A stretch of DNA of 64,000 nucleotides from Borrelia turicatae 91E135 (GCF_000012085.2 NC_008710.1:124001-188000), one strand, 5' to 3'. Numbered from the stretch's first letter, positions 10,433 to 20,229 are shown. Notes: generated by a model not told the origin, from the letters alone. Program-made: numbers and translations.

Positions 10433-12310
10433 ATGCATAAAAAATTTGCTAGCAGCTTAAGATTAAATATCATCCTCATAATTTTCCTAATAATAACTCT
10501 GTTAACCATTTATAAATATTTTGTGCTAATGTCCTCAAAAGACATACAATATTTTTCTCAAAATATAAACCACATCTCAAGAAGAGGCAACATCTATGAT
10601 AGAAATGGTAAAATCATAGCCTTCTCTTCAAAATCACATTCGGTCGGAACGGATCCAAACAAAATAAAAAATATTGTAAATACATCAGAAACTCTTGGTG
10701 CAATATTGAAAATTGATCCTCAAATACTTAAAAAAAAACTGTCTTTAAAAAAAGGATTCATATATATAAAAAGAAAAATAACAAGAGAAGAATCTGAACT
10801 AATTAAAAGAATTCAGTCAGAAGGAAGATTAAAAGACATCATACTTTATCCAGACTACACAAGAATTTATCCATTTAAAGAATTAACTAGCAATATTACA
10901 GGATTTGTAGGAACTGATAATATTGGACTTACAGGCATTGAACTTTCTCTAAACACCATATTGAATGAGGATCTCACAAAACAAAAATCTATAAATGAAA
11001 AATTAAGTACAAATAACATATATTTGACAATAGACATAGATCTTCAAAAGAGCATAAACCAAATAGCTCAAAAACACTTTAAAGAAAACAAACCTGAAAA
11101 TATGATTGCCATAGTAATGAATGCTAAGAATGGAGAAATTTTATCAATGCTTCAATTTCCACAATATGATGCTAATTATTATGCAAAATATCCTAAAGAA
11201 ATATGGAACAATTTTGCCACATCCCTAACCTATGAACCTGGAAGTATTAATAAAATTTTTACAGTAGCCATTCTATTAGACAGTGGATTATTAAAATCAA
11301 ATGAAAAATTCTTAGATAACGGTATATACCAAAAAAAATTTAAATCGGGAGAAGTAGTTACAATTAAAACTCTAAATCCTCCTTATGGCTATATTGATCC
11401 CAGTGGAATTCTAATTTACTCATCAAATGTAGGAATAGCACACATTACAGACAAAGTAAGTAACGAATATTTCCATAATAAACTAATAGACTTTGGTTTT
11501 GGAAAAAGAGTAGGATTCCCCTTGCCCGGAGAAACAAAAGGTCTATTAACCCACCACTCAAAATGGTCCGGACGAAGCAAAGCCACAATTGGATTTGGAC
11601 AAGAAATAGGAGTATCTGCCATTCAAATATTACAGGCTGCTAGTGCATTAAGTAATGAAGGAATTATGTTAAAACCCAAAATCATAAAAAGAATAAGCAA
11701 TGAAATGGAAAATACAATTCAAGAATTTCAAAAAGAAGAAATTAAAAAAGTAATATCTAAGCATACAGCAAAAGAAGTTCTAAAAATGATGAGAGAAGTC
11801 GTAAATAAAGGAGGAATCCCAAAACTCAAGATGAAAAACTTAAGCATTTCAGCAAAAAGTGGAACTTCACAAGTAATTGATAAAAACACAGGTAAATATT
11901 CAGATGAAGATTACACGTCTTCAATACTAGTAATATATCCTACAGAAGATCCGCAATACATTATATATATTGTATACAGATATCCTAAAAAAATAATATA
12001 TGGAACAAGAATTGCTGCACCAATGGCAAAAGAAATAATAGAATTGATTGAACATCGCAATAATAAAAATGAATACAATGAAATTAAAATTTCTTCAAAA
12101 ATTAGCATACCAAAACCTATAATAAAATATGAAAAAACAGAAACCCTGCCAAACCTTACAGGAATCTCAAAAAGAGATTTAATGAAAATCTTAAAAAACT
12201 ATACAAACATAAAAATCAAGATAAAAGGAAATGGTTTTGTATACAAACAATCTAAACCACCTAACACAAAATTAAAACATATAGACGAACTTGAAATAAT
12301 CTTAAAATAA
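10433..12310 (+). CDS. Class B penicillin-binding protein (FtsI/SpoVD type) with a C-terminal PASTA-like domain
   Basis: The 625-residue protein has a cytoplasmic N-terminus, one membrane span (about residues 12-32), a class B dimerisation domain beginning ISRRGNIYDRNGK, and a transpeptidase domain. The active-site motifs are SINK (S271-K274), SSN (330-332) and KSG (475-477). Residues about 572-625 (from LPNLTGISKRDL) resemble a PASTA domain, which in other bacteria binds peptidoglycan fragments. It crosslinks septal or lateral peptidoglycan in the periplasm. An AAGGAG site lies 14 nt before the ATG and a TATAAT lies at 10405-10410. It could be either FtsI or PBP2; the PASTA tail favours the FtsI/SpoVD group. 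Confidence 0.88.
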   Translation: MHKKFASSLRLNIILIIFLIITLLTIYKYFVLMSSKDIQYFSQNINHISRRGNIYDRNGKIIAFSSKSHSVGTDPNKIKNIVNTSETLGAILKIDPQILKKKLSLKKGFIYIKRKITREESELIKRIQSEGRLKDIILYPDYTRIYPFKELTSNITGFVGTDNIGLTGIELSLNTILNEDLTKQKSINEKLSTNNIYLTIDIDLQKSINQIAQKHFKENKPENMIAIVMNAKNGEILSMLQFPQYDANYYAKYPKEIWNNFATSLTYEPGSINKIFTVAILLDSGLLKSNEKFLDNGIYQKKFKSGEVVTIKTLNPPYGYIDPSGILIYSSNVGIAHITDKVSNEYFHNKLIDFGFGKRVGFPLPGETKGLLTHHSKWSGRSKATIGFGQEIGVSAIQILQAASALSNEGIMLKPKIIKRISNEMENTIQEFQKEEIKKVISKHTAKEVLKMMREVVNKGGIPKLKMKNLSISAKSGTSQVIDKNTGKYSDEDYTSSILVIYPTEDPQYIIYIVYRYPKKIIYGTRIAAPMAKEIIELIEHRNNKNEYNEIKISSKISIPKPIIKYEKTETLPNLTGISKRDLMKILKNYTNIKIKIKGNGFVYKQSKPPNTKLKHIDELEIILK

Positions 12311-12317
12311 TTTAAGA
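12300..12317. terminator. Possible weak bidirectional terminator overlapping two stop codons
   Basis: TCTTAAA (12300-12306), loop ATAA and TTTAAGA (12311-12317) form a 7-bp hairpin containing the stop codons of the plus-strand penicillin-binding protein gene and the minus-strand acyl-CoA synthetase gene, which are only 1 nt apart. The stem is AT-rich, so its strength is doubtful. Confidence 0.3.
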
Positions 12318-14204
12318 AAATAAATTCTTTATCTCATTTTTATAAAAACTTAAAATATAATTACGCTTAACATCCATCTTAATAGACATTTCTTTACCTA
12401 CTTCAAATGGTTTTTCTAAAAGAACAAATCTCAATATTTGCTCAAAAGGCTTAAATCCATTGGCTCTATTAATAAGCTTTTTTATCTCATCATTAATAGC
12501 TTTAAGAACAATATTATTTGCAATAATCTGCCGCCTATTGTGAGCATCAAGAATTTTTTGCCCCATGCTTTCTAAATATTTATTTATCTCTTCAAAATTA
12601 GGAAGAATCAATGCACCTAGAAATTTTTGATCTTGACCCACAACAACAGCCTTTTCAATGAGTAAAGATTCTTCAAGCTTAATTTCAATTGGAGCAGGCT
12701 CAATATTCTCTCCATTATTTAAAACAATAGTATCTTTTTCTCGTCCTATGATCTGAACAACATTATCCTTTGATAACTTAACAATATCACCAGTATTCAA
12801 AAATCCATCAGATCCAATAACCTGCCTTGTAGCATCTTCATCTTGATAATATCCAATCATAACTTGAGGACCTTTAATAAATAAAATTCCCTTGCCTGGT
12901 GTCTTAAGCTTATTGCCATTCTCATCCCTAATCTCAGCAACAGTTTCAGGCAATATCCTACCACAAGTACCAATCATTATCTTTTCATGTTCATTAGATG
13001 CAACACCAGGAGATGCTTCTGTTAATCCATAAGCATTCGCAAGCTCAATTCCAATTGAGTTAAAAAACCTAACAACAGATAAAGACATACTACCCCCACC
13101 AGTGATCCCAACAACAAAATTATTGCCTAAAACTTTCTTTATCTTTTTAAAGACAATTAAATCTCCCAAAACTCTAAGAGGAAAGAAAAAAATCAGACCC
13201 AAAATCCCTAAGAGTTTTTTCATAGGAAATAACAAATCAAATCCATTATCGGGATATAATCCTAAAATTATTCTATAGCAGATATCATTTAAACATGCTG
13301 ATTTAACAAAAATCTTAAATAACAATTTTGAAAAAAATGGTTTCTTGGCAACCTCTTTAAAGATATTTTGCTTTATTGCAATCCAAAGCCTAGGCACAGC
13401 TGCAATATAATGAGGATTAACATTTTTCATATCATCAAGCATGTTTCTTGGAACAATACTTGAAAATAAACAAGTCATACCTTTAAGAAAAATATTATAA
13501 GAAAATGACCTTTGAAATGAATGCCAAATTGGCAAAATACACATAAATATTTGTCCCTCACTAGTATTAATCATTCGACTAAAACTAGACACCTGATAAA
13601 GAAAATTAGCATGAGAAAGCATTACTCCTTTAGGATTCCCTGTAGTACCAGAAGTATATATTATTGTTGCCATATCATCAGGATTAATATTACTTAAAAT
13701 TTCAATAATCTCTTCATCTCGCCTTGACTTATCTCCAATTGAAATGCACTCTTTATAAGTATAAATCTTAAAATTACCAAACTGTATTTTATCCTTTTCA
13801 TCTAAGTCATCAATAATAACAATTATAGGGTCAACTTTAAAGTTAATCTGAACAACCGAATCAAGAAGATTTAAATTTTCCACTATTATTATATTGGGAA
13901 GCACATTATTAATAATTACTTCGGCTTCAAAAAGAGTAACATCAGCTCCTTTTGGAACGTCTACAGCACCTAAAGCCAAAATCGCAAAATCTATAACACT
14001 CCATTCAATTCTATTCTCAGAACAAATAAACACTTTATCCTGATATCCCAAACCCATCTTTTTTAAAAATGCTGCAAATTTTAACACATTATTTTTTAAA
14101 TCCTCATAAGTAACATTGAAATAATCTTTGTTACTTCTATATATTTGTGCAACTCCATTGCCACGTTTTTTAGCAATTTCAAAAAAGTTTTTTACTATTG
14201 ACAT
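12312..14204 (-). CDS. Long-chain acyl-CoA synthetase (AMP-forming)
   Basis: The 630-residue protein activates fatty acids to acyl-CoA through an acyl-adenylate. The AMP-binding signature TIIYTSGTTGNPKGVMLSH lies near residues 177-195, and downstream motifs NAYGLTEASPGVA (near 396) and GFLNTGDIVKL (near 470) are typical of the family. The length matches spirochaetal FadD-type enzymes. A hydrophobic insert near residues 330-350 could help contact the membrane. Borrelia is known to lack fatty acid synthesis, so a salvage role is likely. It starts at an ATG at 14204 behind GTAGG and converges on the penicillin-binding protein gene. Confidence 0.9.
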   Translation of the reverse strand: MSIVKNFFEIAKKRGNGVAQIYRSNKDYFNVTYEDLKNNVLKFAAFLKKMGLGYQDKVFICSENRIEWSVIDFAILALGAVDVPKGADVTLFEAEVIINNVLPNIIIVENLNLLDSVVQINFKVDPIIVIIDDLDEKDKIQFGNFKIYTYKECISIGDKSRRDEEIIEILSNINPDDMATIIYTSGTTGNPKGVMLSHANFLYQVSSFSRMINTSEGQIFMCILPIWHSFQRSFSYNIFLKGMTCLFSSIVPRNMLDDMKNVNPHYIAAVPRLWIAIKQNIFKEVAKKPFFSKLLFKIFVKSACLNDICYRIILGLYPDNGFDLLFPMKKLLGILGLIFFFPLRVLGDLIVFKKIKKVLGNNFVVGITGGGSMSLSVVRFFNSIGIELANAYGLTEASPGVASNEHEKIMIGTCGRILPETVAEIRDENGNKLKTPGKGILFIKGPQVMIGYYQDEDATRQVIGSDGFLNTGDIVKLSKDNVVQIIGREKDTIVLNNGENIEPAPIEIKLEESLLIEKAVVVGQDQKFLGALILPNFEEINKYLESMGQKILDAHNRRQIIANNIVLKAINDEIKKLINRANGFKPFEQILRFVLLEKPFEVGKEMSIKMDVKRNYILSFYKNEIKNLFS

Positions 14205-14310
14205 ATGAACCTACTACACACTCATAATAACAACTATTATAAATAAATTATAACACCTTCAATAACAAAATCATAATCCAATTTTCATTAGCTTAAATTC
14301 GTCAATAGAT

Positions 14311-14333
14311 AAAAAGTTTTATAAAAATAAAAC
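14311..14333 (-). terminator. Intrinsic terminator of the bes efflux operon
   Basis: Read on the minus strand, GTTTTAT, a TTTT loop and ATAAAAC form a 7-bp hairpin (14333-14316) followed at once by a run of five T (14315-14311). It lies 27 nt after the stop of the PII-like gene, the last gene of the efflux operon. The stem has only one G-C pair, so the terminator may be leaky. Confidence 0.45.
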
Positions 14334-14359
14334 ATGCATTACCAAAAATCAATAAAGAT

Positions 14360-14665
14360 TTAGTTGCCTATAACAAAAAATCTAATTCCTTCAGTAGGAT
14401 ACTCTTGATCTAACATCTCAACAGCATTTCTTAATTTTTCTATAATAAATAAATTATCAGTATAAACCACAAGAATAAAATTTTCTTCAGGCCAAATTTC
14501 ATTACCTTGCTTCTCACCCGTTCTCCCTTTTCCTTGAACATTATATATCTTAGAATAATATATACATTCACCTAAATCTTTTTCTATCCTATGCATATGC
14601 TCATGAAGATCAAGCTCTAAAGACAGATTAGAAATTATTTCTGCTCTATACACATACCCTCCCAA
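14360..14665 (-). CDS. Small PII-like (ferredoxin-like fold) protein at the end of the efflux operon
   Basis: The 101-residue protein has no signal peptide or membrane span. Its middle, YNVQGKGRTGEKQGNEIWPE (about residues 42-61), followed by an ILVVYTDN strand and a helix, resembles the T-loop region and following strand of PII/GlnB proteins (GxGRxxG, then LP and a hydrophobic strand). It lacks the uridylylated tyrosine of GlnB. PII-like proteins sense nucleotides or metals and bind transporters. The start is TTG at 14665 with GAGGA 6 nt upstream. Its position right after an RND pump suggests it may modulate the pump. The fold call is my pattern judgement, not a database match. Confidence 0.6.
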   Translation of the reverse strand: MGGYVYRAEIISNLSLELDLHEHMHRIEKDLGECIYYSKIYNVQGKGRTGEKQGNEIWPEENFILVVYTDNLFIIEKLRNAVEMLDQEYPTEGIRFFVIGN

Positions 14666-14667
14666 TC

Positions 14668-14758
14668 TTAATCCTCATCAATAAAAACATCATCCGAACT
14701 ACCATCAATCTTAACATTCCCCTAGTATTACTTTTAAAAATATCGATACTATTTGCAT
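14668..14758 (-). pseudogene. Frameshifted 29-codon mini-ORF between besB and the PII-like gene
   Basis: An ATG at 14758 directly follows the besB TAA and opens MQIVSIFLKVILG before stopping early. Removing one base from the G4 run (minus strand, 14722-14719) restores a frame ending in NVKIDGSSDDVFIDED and a TAA at 14668, two bases before the TTG of the next gene. The restored peptide is a hydrophobic head with an acidic tail and fits exactly between its neighbours. Either this is a decayed gene, a +1 frameshift site, or a homopolymer sequencing error. It matches by position the tiny BB0139 of B. burgdorferi, as I recall it. Confidence 0.45.
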
Positions 14759-17700
14759 TTATATTTTATCTGAAAAACCCCTACTTCCTCCCTGAAGATC
14801 AATTTTGTCAACAGGACCCCTTGACTTAAAAGAAATAAAAGCGTTTATAGAAAGTTTATAAAAAATTTCAAAAATCATAGGAATAAAAAGCAAAGTCAGA
14901 AATGTACTAGCAACCATTCCACCAATAAAGGTAAAAGCAATTGGCTTTACAAGATTACTTTCACTTGAACTTGAAAATGCAAGGGGAAAGAGTCCTATTA
15001 TTGATGTTAAAGCAGACATCAAAATTGGCCTAAACCTGGAGCGACCTGCCTCAAGCACTGCATCTTTAAGATTAAAGCCCCTCTTAAGCAACAAATTAAT
15101 ATAATCTACCAATACAATACCCGTATTAACAACAACACCAATAAGCATAAGCATGCCAATAGCAGTAAAAACAGAAACCTTTTCTCCCGATATAAAATAA
15201 AACGGTACAACACCTATTAAGGTTAATGGTATTGTAAAGAGAATAACAAATGGCTTTAAGAAAGATTCAAATTGTGCTGCCATTACTCCAAACACAAGCA
15301 AGACAGCCATAAACATTATCACCCCAAATTGCTGCATACTACTTGTAAACTCACTGTATTCTCCTTCAAACTTAACCAACACTCCATCTCTCTGAGGTAC
15401 CTTATTAGTTACAAAATCTACTACATTAGCTGTAATTAAAGCTAAATTTTCACCTGGAGCAATACCTGCTGTAAGCTTCACTACTAAAGACTGATCTTCT
15501 CTAGAAATTTCACCAATTCCTTTTGTCTTTTTAAGCCTAACAATTGAAGAAAAGGGCACTTGCACACCAGATGCACTTAAAATAGATATTTTATCTAAAT
15601 CTTTAAAGCTAGCAATATTGTCTCTATCAAGCCTAAGCAAAATATCATAACTCACTCCATCTTCAATGTAATTTCCTGCTGAAATTCCACCAATATTAGC
15701 CCTAATCTCTCTTGAGAGAGTTTCCATATTAATTCCATAAAAATAGGCCTTTTCTCTATCTATTTCTATATCAATTTGCATCTCTTCTCGTATATTAAGT
15801 CTAGGATTGACAAGACTGGGAAATTTTTTCTTTAAAAGACTAACTAAAAATTCTCCATATTCTCTTGCATACCCAAAATCCGAAGCAATAATTTTAATCT
15901 CAATAGGAGAAGCACCAAAAAAACCTCCTCGTGAAGAAGCATTGGAATTAAAATCAGGATAAAGTTTCTCAACACGTTTATAAACTCTATATCTAATATC
16001 CTCTTCATCCTCAACGAATTCTCCATCGGCTTCCTCCTTTAAAGGTAATGTAACGTTAAAGATAAAACCATTTGAATTTATTTCAGAAACGATACTCTTA
16101 TAAACCTTAATTTCATTTTTTACAATCTCTAAAATTTTATCTGAATAAAACTTCGCAATTTTCAAACTTGTCTTATGGGGAAATTTAAAATCAAAACGAA
16201 TTAAAGAAGAACGTTCATAGGGAAGAAAAGATACATTTAAAAGAGGAAATAAAACTAAACTTAAAATAAAAATAAAGAGAATAATCAATGAACAAGCTAA
16301 TTTCCAAGTTAAAACATAGTTTAGCAATTTAACATAAAATCTCTCTCCAACAAAATAAATACCATACAAAAAATCATCAATCCTTTTAATCAATTTATTT
16401 TTAATAGGTTTTTGAGAAGTAGTATAAAGCCCAACATAATAACTTGAAAGCACAGGTACTAAAAAAACTGCAACAAACAAAGAAGCCACTAAAGATATTA
16501 CAATAGTAAAAGCAAAATCCCTAACAAAATCACCAATAACACCCAACTCAGCCTTAAAAATAAGCATAGGAGCAAATACACAAATTGATGTCAAGGTTGC
16601 AGTCATAATTGGCAATATCATTTCCTGTGTTCCAAGAATAGCAGATGAAATAAGCTTGGCACCCTTCTGCCTATATTTATATATATTTTCTATTACAACA
16701 ATAGAACAATCTACAAGCATACCAACACTCAAAGCAAGACCTGATAGACTCATAACATTTAGCGAAATATTTGCAAAATACATTAAACAAAAGGTAAGAA
16801 CAATCGCTAATGGTATTGTAATACCAATAATAATTGTCGCTCTAAAGCTTCTTAAAAAGAAAAAAATAATACATAATGCAAGCACTGCTCCAGAATAAGC
16901 TGAATTAGCAACAGAAGAAATAGCCTTTTTAATATGTTCAGCATCATCATAAGAAATGTCTAAAAATATATCTTTTGGAAGTGCAAGCTTGATTTTTTCA
17001 ACCTCTGCATTTACTGCATCTGAAACAAAAACAGAATTTGCATCGCTCTGTTTTTGTATAGATATCACAATAGAAGGCTTATCATTATAATATGCATAAT
17101 CCTCTACATCTTGAGCAACACTCTTAACACTTGCAATATCTCTCAGTCTGACCTGAACAAATGAATTATCACCTAAAGAATAAATACTTGGCTTTCTATA
17201 AGCAATAACCACGTTTTCCAAATCCTTAATTGAATTAAATTTTCCAGATACTTGTACTTGATATTCCAAATCATTATCTAACATGTTACCAACCGAAAAT
17301 TCAACATTTTGAGAAGAAATAAACGGTACTATTTCTGATAAAGTAAGTCCATATGCCTCTAACCTATTTTGCAACACTTCAATTAAAATATGCTTACCTC
17401 CACCTCCAATAACTTGCACACGTCCAACCCCATTAAGTCTCTCCAACCTAGGCTTAAGAATATTATCTGCATACCTTTTAAGTTCTAAGACCGGTCTATC
17501 TGCATACATAACAAACGATATTATTGGCGAAGAGCCTAAACTTCCTCTATAAATCCTAGGTAAGCTTGCTTCTTTTGGTAAAATTCTTTTTGAAATCTCA
17601 AGCGCATCTCTTATTTCATTCAAAGCCAAGTCTAAATTAGTTCCATGATAAAACTGAAGATTAATACTGCTATGGCCCTTAAAAGAACTACTAGTTATTG

Positions 17701-17932
17701 TCTTTATGTTCTTAACTAAGGATAGATTACCTTCTAAAAGACTTGTCACTTTTTCTTCTACTTCTTTTGCGGAACTTCCTGAATACTGAGTAGAAATAGT
17801 GATATAACTGTCTCCAATGTTGGGGAGCAAATCTATCTTTAATCTTGAAAAAGTATAAATACTAAGCATCATCAATAATGAAAACAATATTAACATTGTT
17901 ATTGGTTTACCAACAATTTTTTTTACTAACAT
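14759..17932 (-). CDS. besB: RND-family inner-membrane efflux transporter
   Basis: This 1057-residue protein is the proton-driven pump of a tripartite RND system: one N-terminal span, a large periplasmic porter domain, a block of spans (about 330-540), a second periplasmic domain and a final block (about 855-1030). In the TM4 region the motif is SVGMLVDCSIVVIENI, so there is a single Asp where AcrB has an Asp pair. The ATG at 17932 has GAGGT 6 nt upstream and is preferred over an in-frame TTG four codons earlier. It follows besA by 15 nt. In B. burgdorferi the BesABC system exports antibiotics and affects virulence. Confidence 0.92.
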   Translation of the reverse strand: MLVKKIVGKPITMLILFSLLMMLSIYTFSRLKIDLLPNIGDSYITISTQYSGSSAKEVEEKVTSLLEGNLSLVKNIKTITSSSFKGHSSINLQFYHGTNLDLALNEIRDALEISKRILPKEASLPRIYRGSLGSSPIISFVMYADRPVLELKRYADNILKPRLERLNGVGRVQVIGGGGKHILIEVLQNRLEAYGLTLSEIVPFISSQNVEFSVGNMLDNDLEYQVQVSGKFNSIKDLENVVIAYRKPSIYSLGDNSFVQVRLRDIASVKSVAQDVEDYAYYNDKPSIVISIQKQSDANSVFVSDAVNAEVEKIKLALPKDIFLDISYDDAEHIKKAISSVANSAYSGAVLALCIIFFFLRSFRATIIIGITIPLAIVLTFCLMYFANISLNVMSLSGLALSVGMLVDCSIVVIENIYKYRQKGAKLISSAILGTQEMILPIMTATLTSICVFAPMLIFKAELGVIGDFVRDFAFTIVISLVASLFVAVFLVPVLSSYYVGLYTTSQKPIKNKLIKRIDDFLYGIYFVGERFYVKLLNYVLTWKLACSLIILFIFILSLVLFPLLNVSFLPYERSSLIRFDFKFPHKTSLKIAKFYSDKILEIVKNEIKVYKSIVSEINSNGFIFNVTLPLKEEADGEFVEDEEDIRYRVYKRVEKLYPDFNSNASSRGGFFGASPIEIKIIASDFGYAREYGEFLVSLLKKKFPSLVNPRLNIREEMQIDIEIDREKAYFYGINMETLSREIRANIGGISAGNYIEDGVSYDILLRLDRDNIASFKDLDKISILSASGVQVPFSSIVRLKKTKGIGEISREDQSLVVKLTAGIAPGENLALITANVVDFVTNKVPQRDGVLVKFEGEYSEFTSSMQQFGVIMFMAVLLVFGVMAAQFESFLKPFVILFTIPLTLIGVVPFYFISGEKVSVFTAIGMLMLIGVVVNTGIVLVDYINLLLKRGFNLKDAVLEAGRSRFRPILMSALTSIIGLFPLAFSSSSESNLVKPIAFTFIGGMVASTFLTLLFIPMIFEIFYKLSINAFISFKSRGPVDKIDLQGGSRGFSDKI

Positions 17933-17947
17933 AATTAACCTCAAAAA

Positions 17948-18925
17948 TCAAACATTGTCTTCAACATCAAGCCCATCTCGAATATCCACTATATCTACAT
18001 AAGCTCCATCAGAAAGAGAAGAAATACCTTCAATCACAACTAAATCACCCTCATTAATACCATCCCGAATAGACATAATATTATCTATTTCAAAATCTAT
18101 TACAGGAAACACCCTTTCAACTGTTTTTGTATCTGGATTTAATCTAAATACACAAAGTTTACCTTCCCTTTCAACAAAAGCATGGCTTGGAATTTTGATC
18201 ACATTTTCTAAATGCTTAGTAATAAGTTTAATCTTGGCAAACATACCAATAATCATTTTTCTTGCGTTATCCCCTATAGGTTCAAGATATATTGCAACAG
18301 AACGACTTTTAAAATCTAAAACAGGAGATACTTCTGAAATCTTAGCTTTAAATTTTTCATTAGGATAAGATTCAAGCTCAATAATTGCATCATTGCCAAC
18401 TTTAATATCTAAAATATATTTCTCAGAAACATAAGTTTTAATCTGAATTAAATCCATTCTACCTATTAACGCAATACTTGTTTGAGTCCCAACTGTTTCT
18501 CCAATTTTGTAATTAATAGCTAAAACATATCCAGAAATCGGGGCTCTTACTGGACTTTTTAAATAAAGAAAACCTGGTTTTGAAGGATCAAGTGTCGCGA
18601 TAATTTGTCCCTTTTTTACATAAGCTCCAAGCTTCATATTAAGAGACACTATTTCACCTGTAATATTGGGAAATACCTCAACTTTAACTTTGGTATCTAC
18701 ATCACCATTTAAAGAAATATAATTACTCAAAGCACCCTGTCGAACTCTCATCGCAACAACTGGAAATCTATAAGGCTCATTAGTAAAATCACTGGTAGTA
18801 TTATTGGTATTAATATCTCCTTGTACTTCACTTTCAGTCCCCTCATTACATGAAAGGACAAACAATAAAACTAAAAGCAACAAATAATACTTAAAGCAAC
18901 CTCTCATATTAAAAATCGAATTCAT
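17948..18925 (-). CDS. besA: RND efflux periplasmic adaptor (membrane fusion) lipoprotein
   Basis: The 325-residue protein starts with a lipoprotein signal ending in FVLSC (lipidated Cys at about residue 26). Next come a barrel-sandwich/lipoyl domain around residues 75-150 ([20 protein letters not shown] and the returning [19 protein letters not shown] half), then beta-barrel and membrane-proximal domains. The usual long alpha-helical hairpin between the lipoyl halves is almost absent, so this is a short adaptor. The ATG at 18925 follows AAGGG. It links BesB to the outer-membrane channel BesC. Confidence 0.92.
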   Translation of the reverse strand: MNSIFNMRGCFKYYLLLLVLLFVLSCNEGTESEVQGDINTNNTTSDFTNEPYRFPVVAMRVRQGALSNYISLNGDVDTKVKVEVFPNITGEIVSLNMKLGAYVKKGQIIATLDPSKPGFLYLKSPVRAPISGYVLAINYKIGETVGTQTSIALIGRMDLIQIKTYVSEKYILDIKVGNDAIIELESYPNEKFKAKISEVSPVLDFKSRSVAIYLEPIGDNARKMIIGMFAKIKLITKHLENVIKIPSHAFVEREGKLCVFRLNPDTKTVERVFPVIDFEIDNIMSIRDGINEGDLVVIEGISSLSDGAYVDIVDIRDGLDVEDNV

Positions 18926-18937
18926 AAAATACCCTTA

Positions 18938-20218
18938 TCAATCCAACTTATTTATTAAATCTTTATATTCAAGTATTGCATTGGCATAATTTAGCTTATC
19001 TTGTATAAATTGTAAATCACTCTGCTTATAGGAAGCTTCAATGTCATTTAATTTAATAAGATCTATAGTACCCACATTAAAGGAATCAAAAGCTACTTGA
19101 TAATTCTTCTTAGACATTTCCAAATTTATCTTGGAGTTATCTAAAATCGACTTATATAGTCTTACACTTTTGCGTTTTTGAATAATATTAGATTTAAATT
19201 CACGAATCTTATTTTCAATTTGATTCTCTAAGAATTTTAACCGATAATCTCGTTCCCATATCTCTGTAAAACTTTTTGAAAATGGCAAAACCTCGGTAAA
19301 GCTATAAGTTAATCCCAAAGAAAAATGCAACCCTTGTTTAAATGAACCACTTAAACCATCACTAAAAGAAATGCTTCCAGGATTATAAGAAACTGAAAAC
19401 GAAAACCTCGGCAAAAAGGCATCTAGCCAAAGACTCTCAAGAGTAGTTTGCATAATTTTAGTCAAATTATTTAATTCTCTCACTTCTAAATAACCGTCAA
19501 TATTTATGACTTCATCAAACAATGAAATGTCTAAGATTTCATCTGATAATTCTCCTGTAGTCTCAAAATCTTGCAAGACATCCAATCCTAATAATAATTT
19601 AAATCTTTCTTTTGTTTCTTCAAACTTAATAATTTGTTCATCTAAACTAGGCTGAAATTTAATATGCTTAAGCTTAGCATCAAGATAATCTATCTCAGAA
19701 ATAAGCCCATTATGATAAGAAATTTTTACTTGCTCAAATTTAAGTTTGCTATTTTCAAACTGACTTTCCAATACTTCTAAAATACTTTTGAAAGCTAAAA
19801 GTTCATTATACATTTTAAGAACATTTAACCTAATATTTTTAATGACTTTTTCTCTGTCTATCTTAGCAGCCTCATAATTAAAAACAGTAAGTCTAATGTT
19901 ATTAACAATAGATGGGGATACTGAAAGATCAGCAGCAACACCAAAATTCAAGTTCCACTCTCCCCTCCCTTCTACATTAGGCATAAAAGAGTTTTGCCTT
20001 GAAAAATTTGAAGAAAACCCCAAATTTGGGATCAAAAGATTCCAAGAATTATCTTTATATAATTTTTTTATCTTTTCTCTATACTCAGCATCTCTAGATT
20101 CCAAACTATTCTCTAAAGCCATACGAATAGCATCTTCAACAGATATTTTAATAACTTCTGCATAAGAAGAAAAAGATAAAATAAAAATTAATATTAACCT
20201 CTTAATATTTACTCCCAT
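18938..20218 (-). CDS. besC: TolC-family outer-membrane efflux channel
   Basis: The 426-residue protein has a signal peptide (about residues 1-20, ending SSYAE) and the long helical repeats of TolC channels, with the paired motif SYHNGLISEIDYLDAKL (about 165-181) and SFNVGTIDLIKLNDIEASYK (about 382-401). It forms the outer-membrane and periplasmic tunnel of the BesABC pump. It is the first gene of the operon. There is no Shine-Dalgarno sequence before its ATG, and a TATATT -10 box lies only 5 nt upstream, so its mRNA may be leaderless. Confidence 0.92.
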   Translation of the reverse strand: MGVNIKRLILIFILSFSSYAEVIKISVEDAIRMALENSLESRDAEYREKIKKLYKDNSWNLLIPNLGFSSNFSRQNSFMPNVEGRGEWNLNFGVAADLSVSPSIVNNIRLTVFNYEAAKIDREKVIKNIRLNVLKMYNELLAFKSILEVLESQFENSKLKFEQVKISYHNGLISEIDYLDAKLKHIKFQPSLDEQIIKFEETKERFKLLLGLDVLQDFETTGELSDEILDISLFDEVINIDGYLEVRELNNLTKIMQTTLESLWLDAFLPRFSFSVSYNPGSISFSDGLSGSFKQGLHFSLGLTYSFTEVLPFSKSFTEIWERDYRLKFLENQIENKIREFKSNIIQKRKSVRLYKSILDNSKINLEMSKKNYQVAFDSFNVGTIDLIKLNDIEASYKQSDLQFIQDKLNYANAILEYKDLINKLD

Positions 20219-20229
20219 AAATAAATATA
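20219..20229 (-). promoter_or_regulatory. -10 box of the besCAB operon, adjacent to the start codon
   Basis: On the minus strand TATATT occupies 20229-20224, and the besC ATG begins at 20218. The expected transcription start falls on or beside the ATG. No convincing -35 box is seen at 17 nt, so the call is tentative. Confidence 0.35.

Noticed and set aside
14205..14359. Possible small gene or RNA in the 155-nt gap after the efflux operon
   Set aside because: Apart from the terminator hairpin at 14311-14333 I see no frame with a ribosome site and no promoter-terminator pair for a small RNA.
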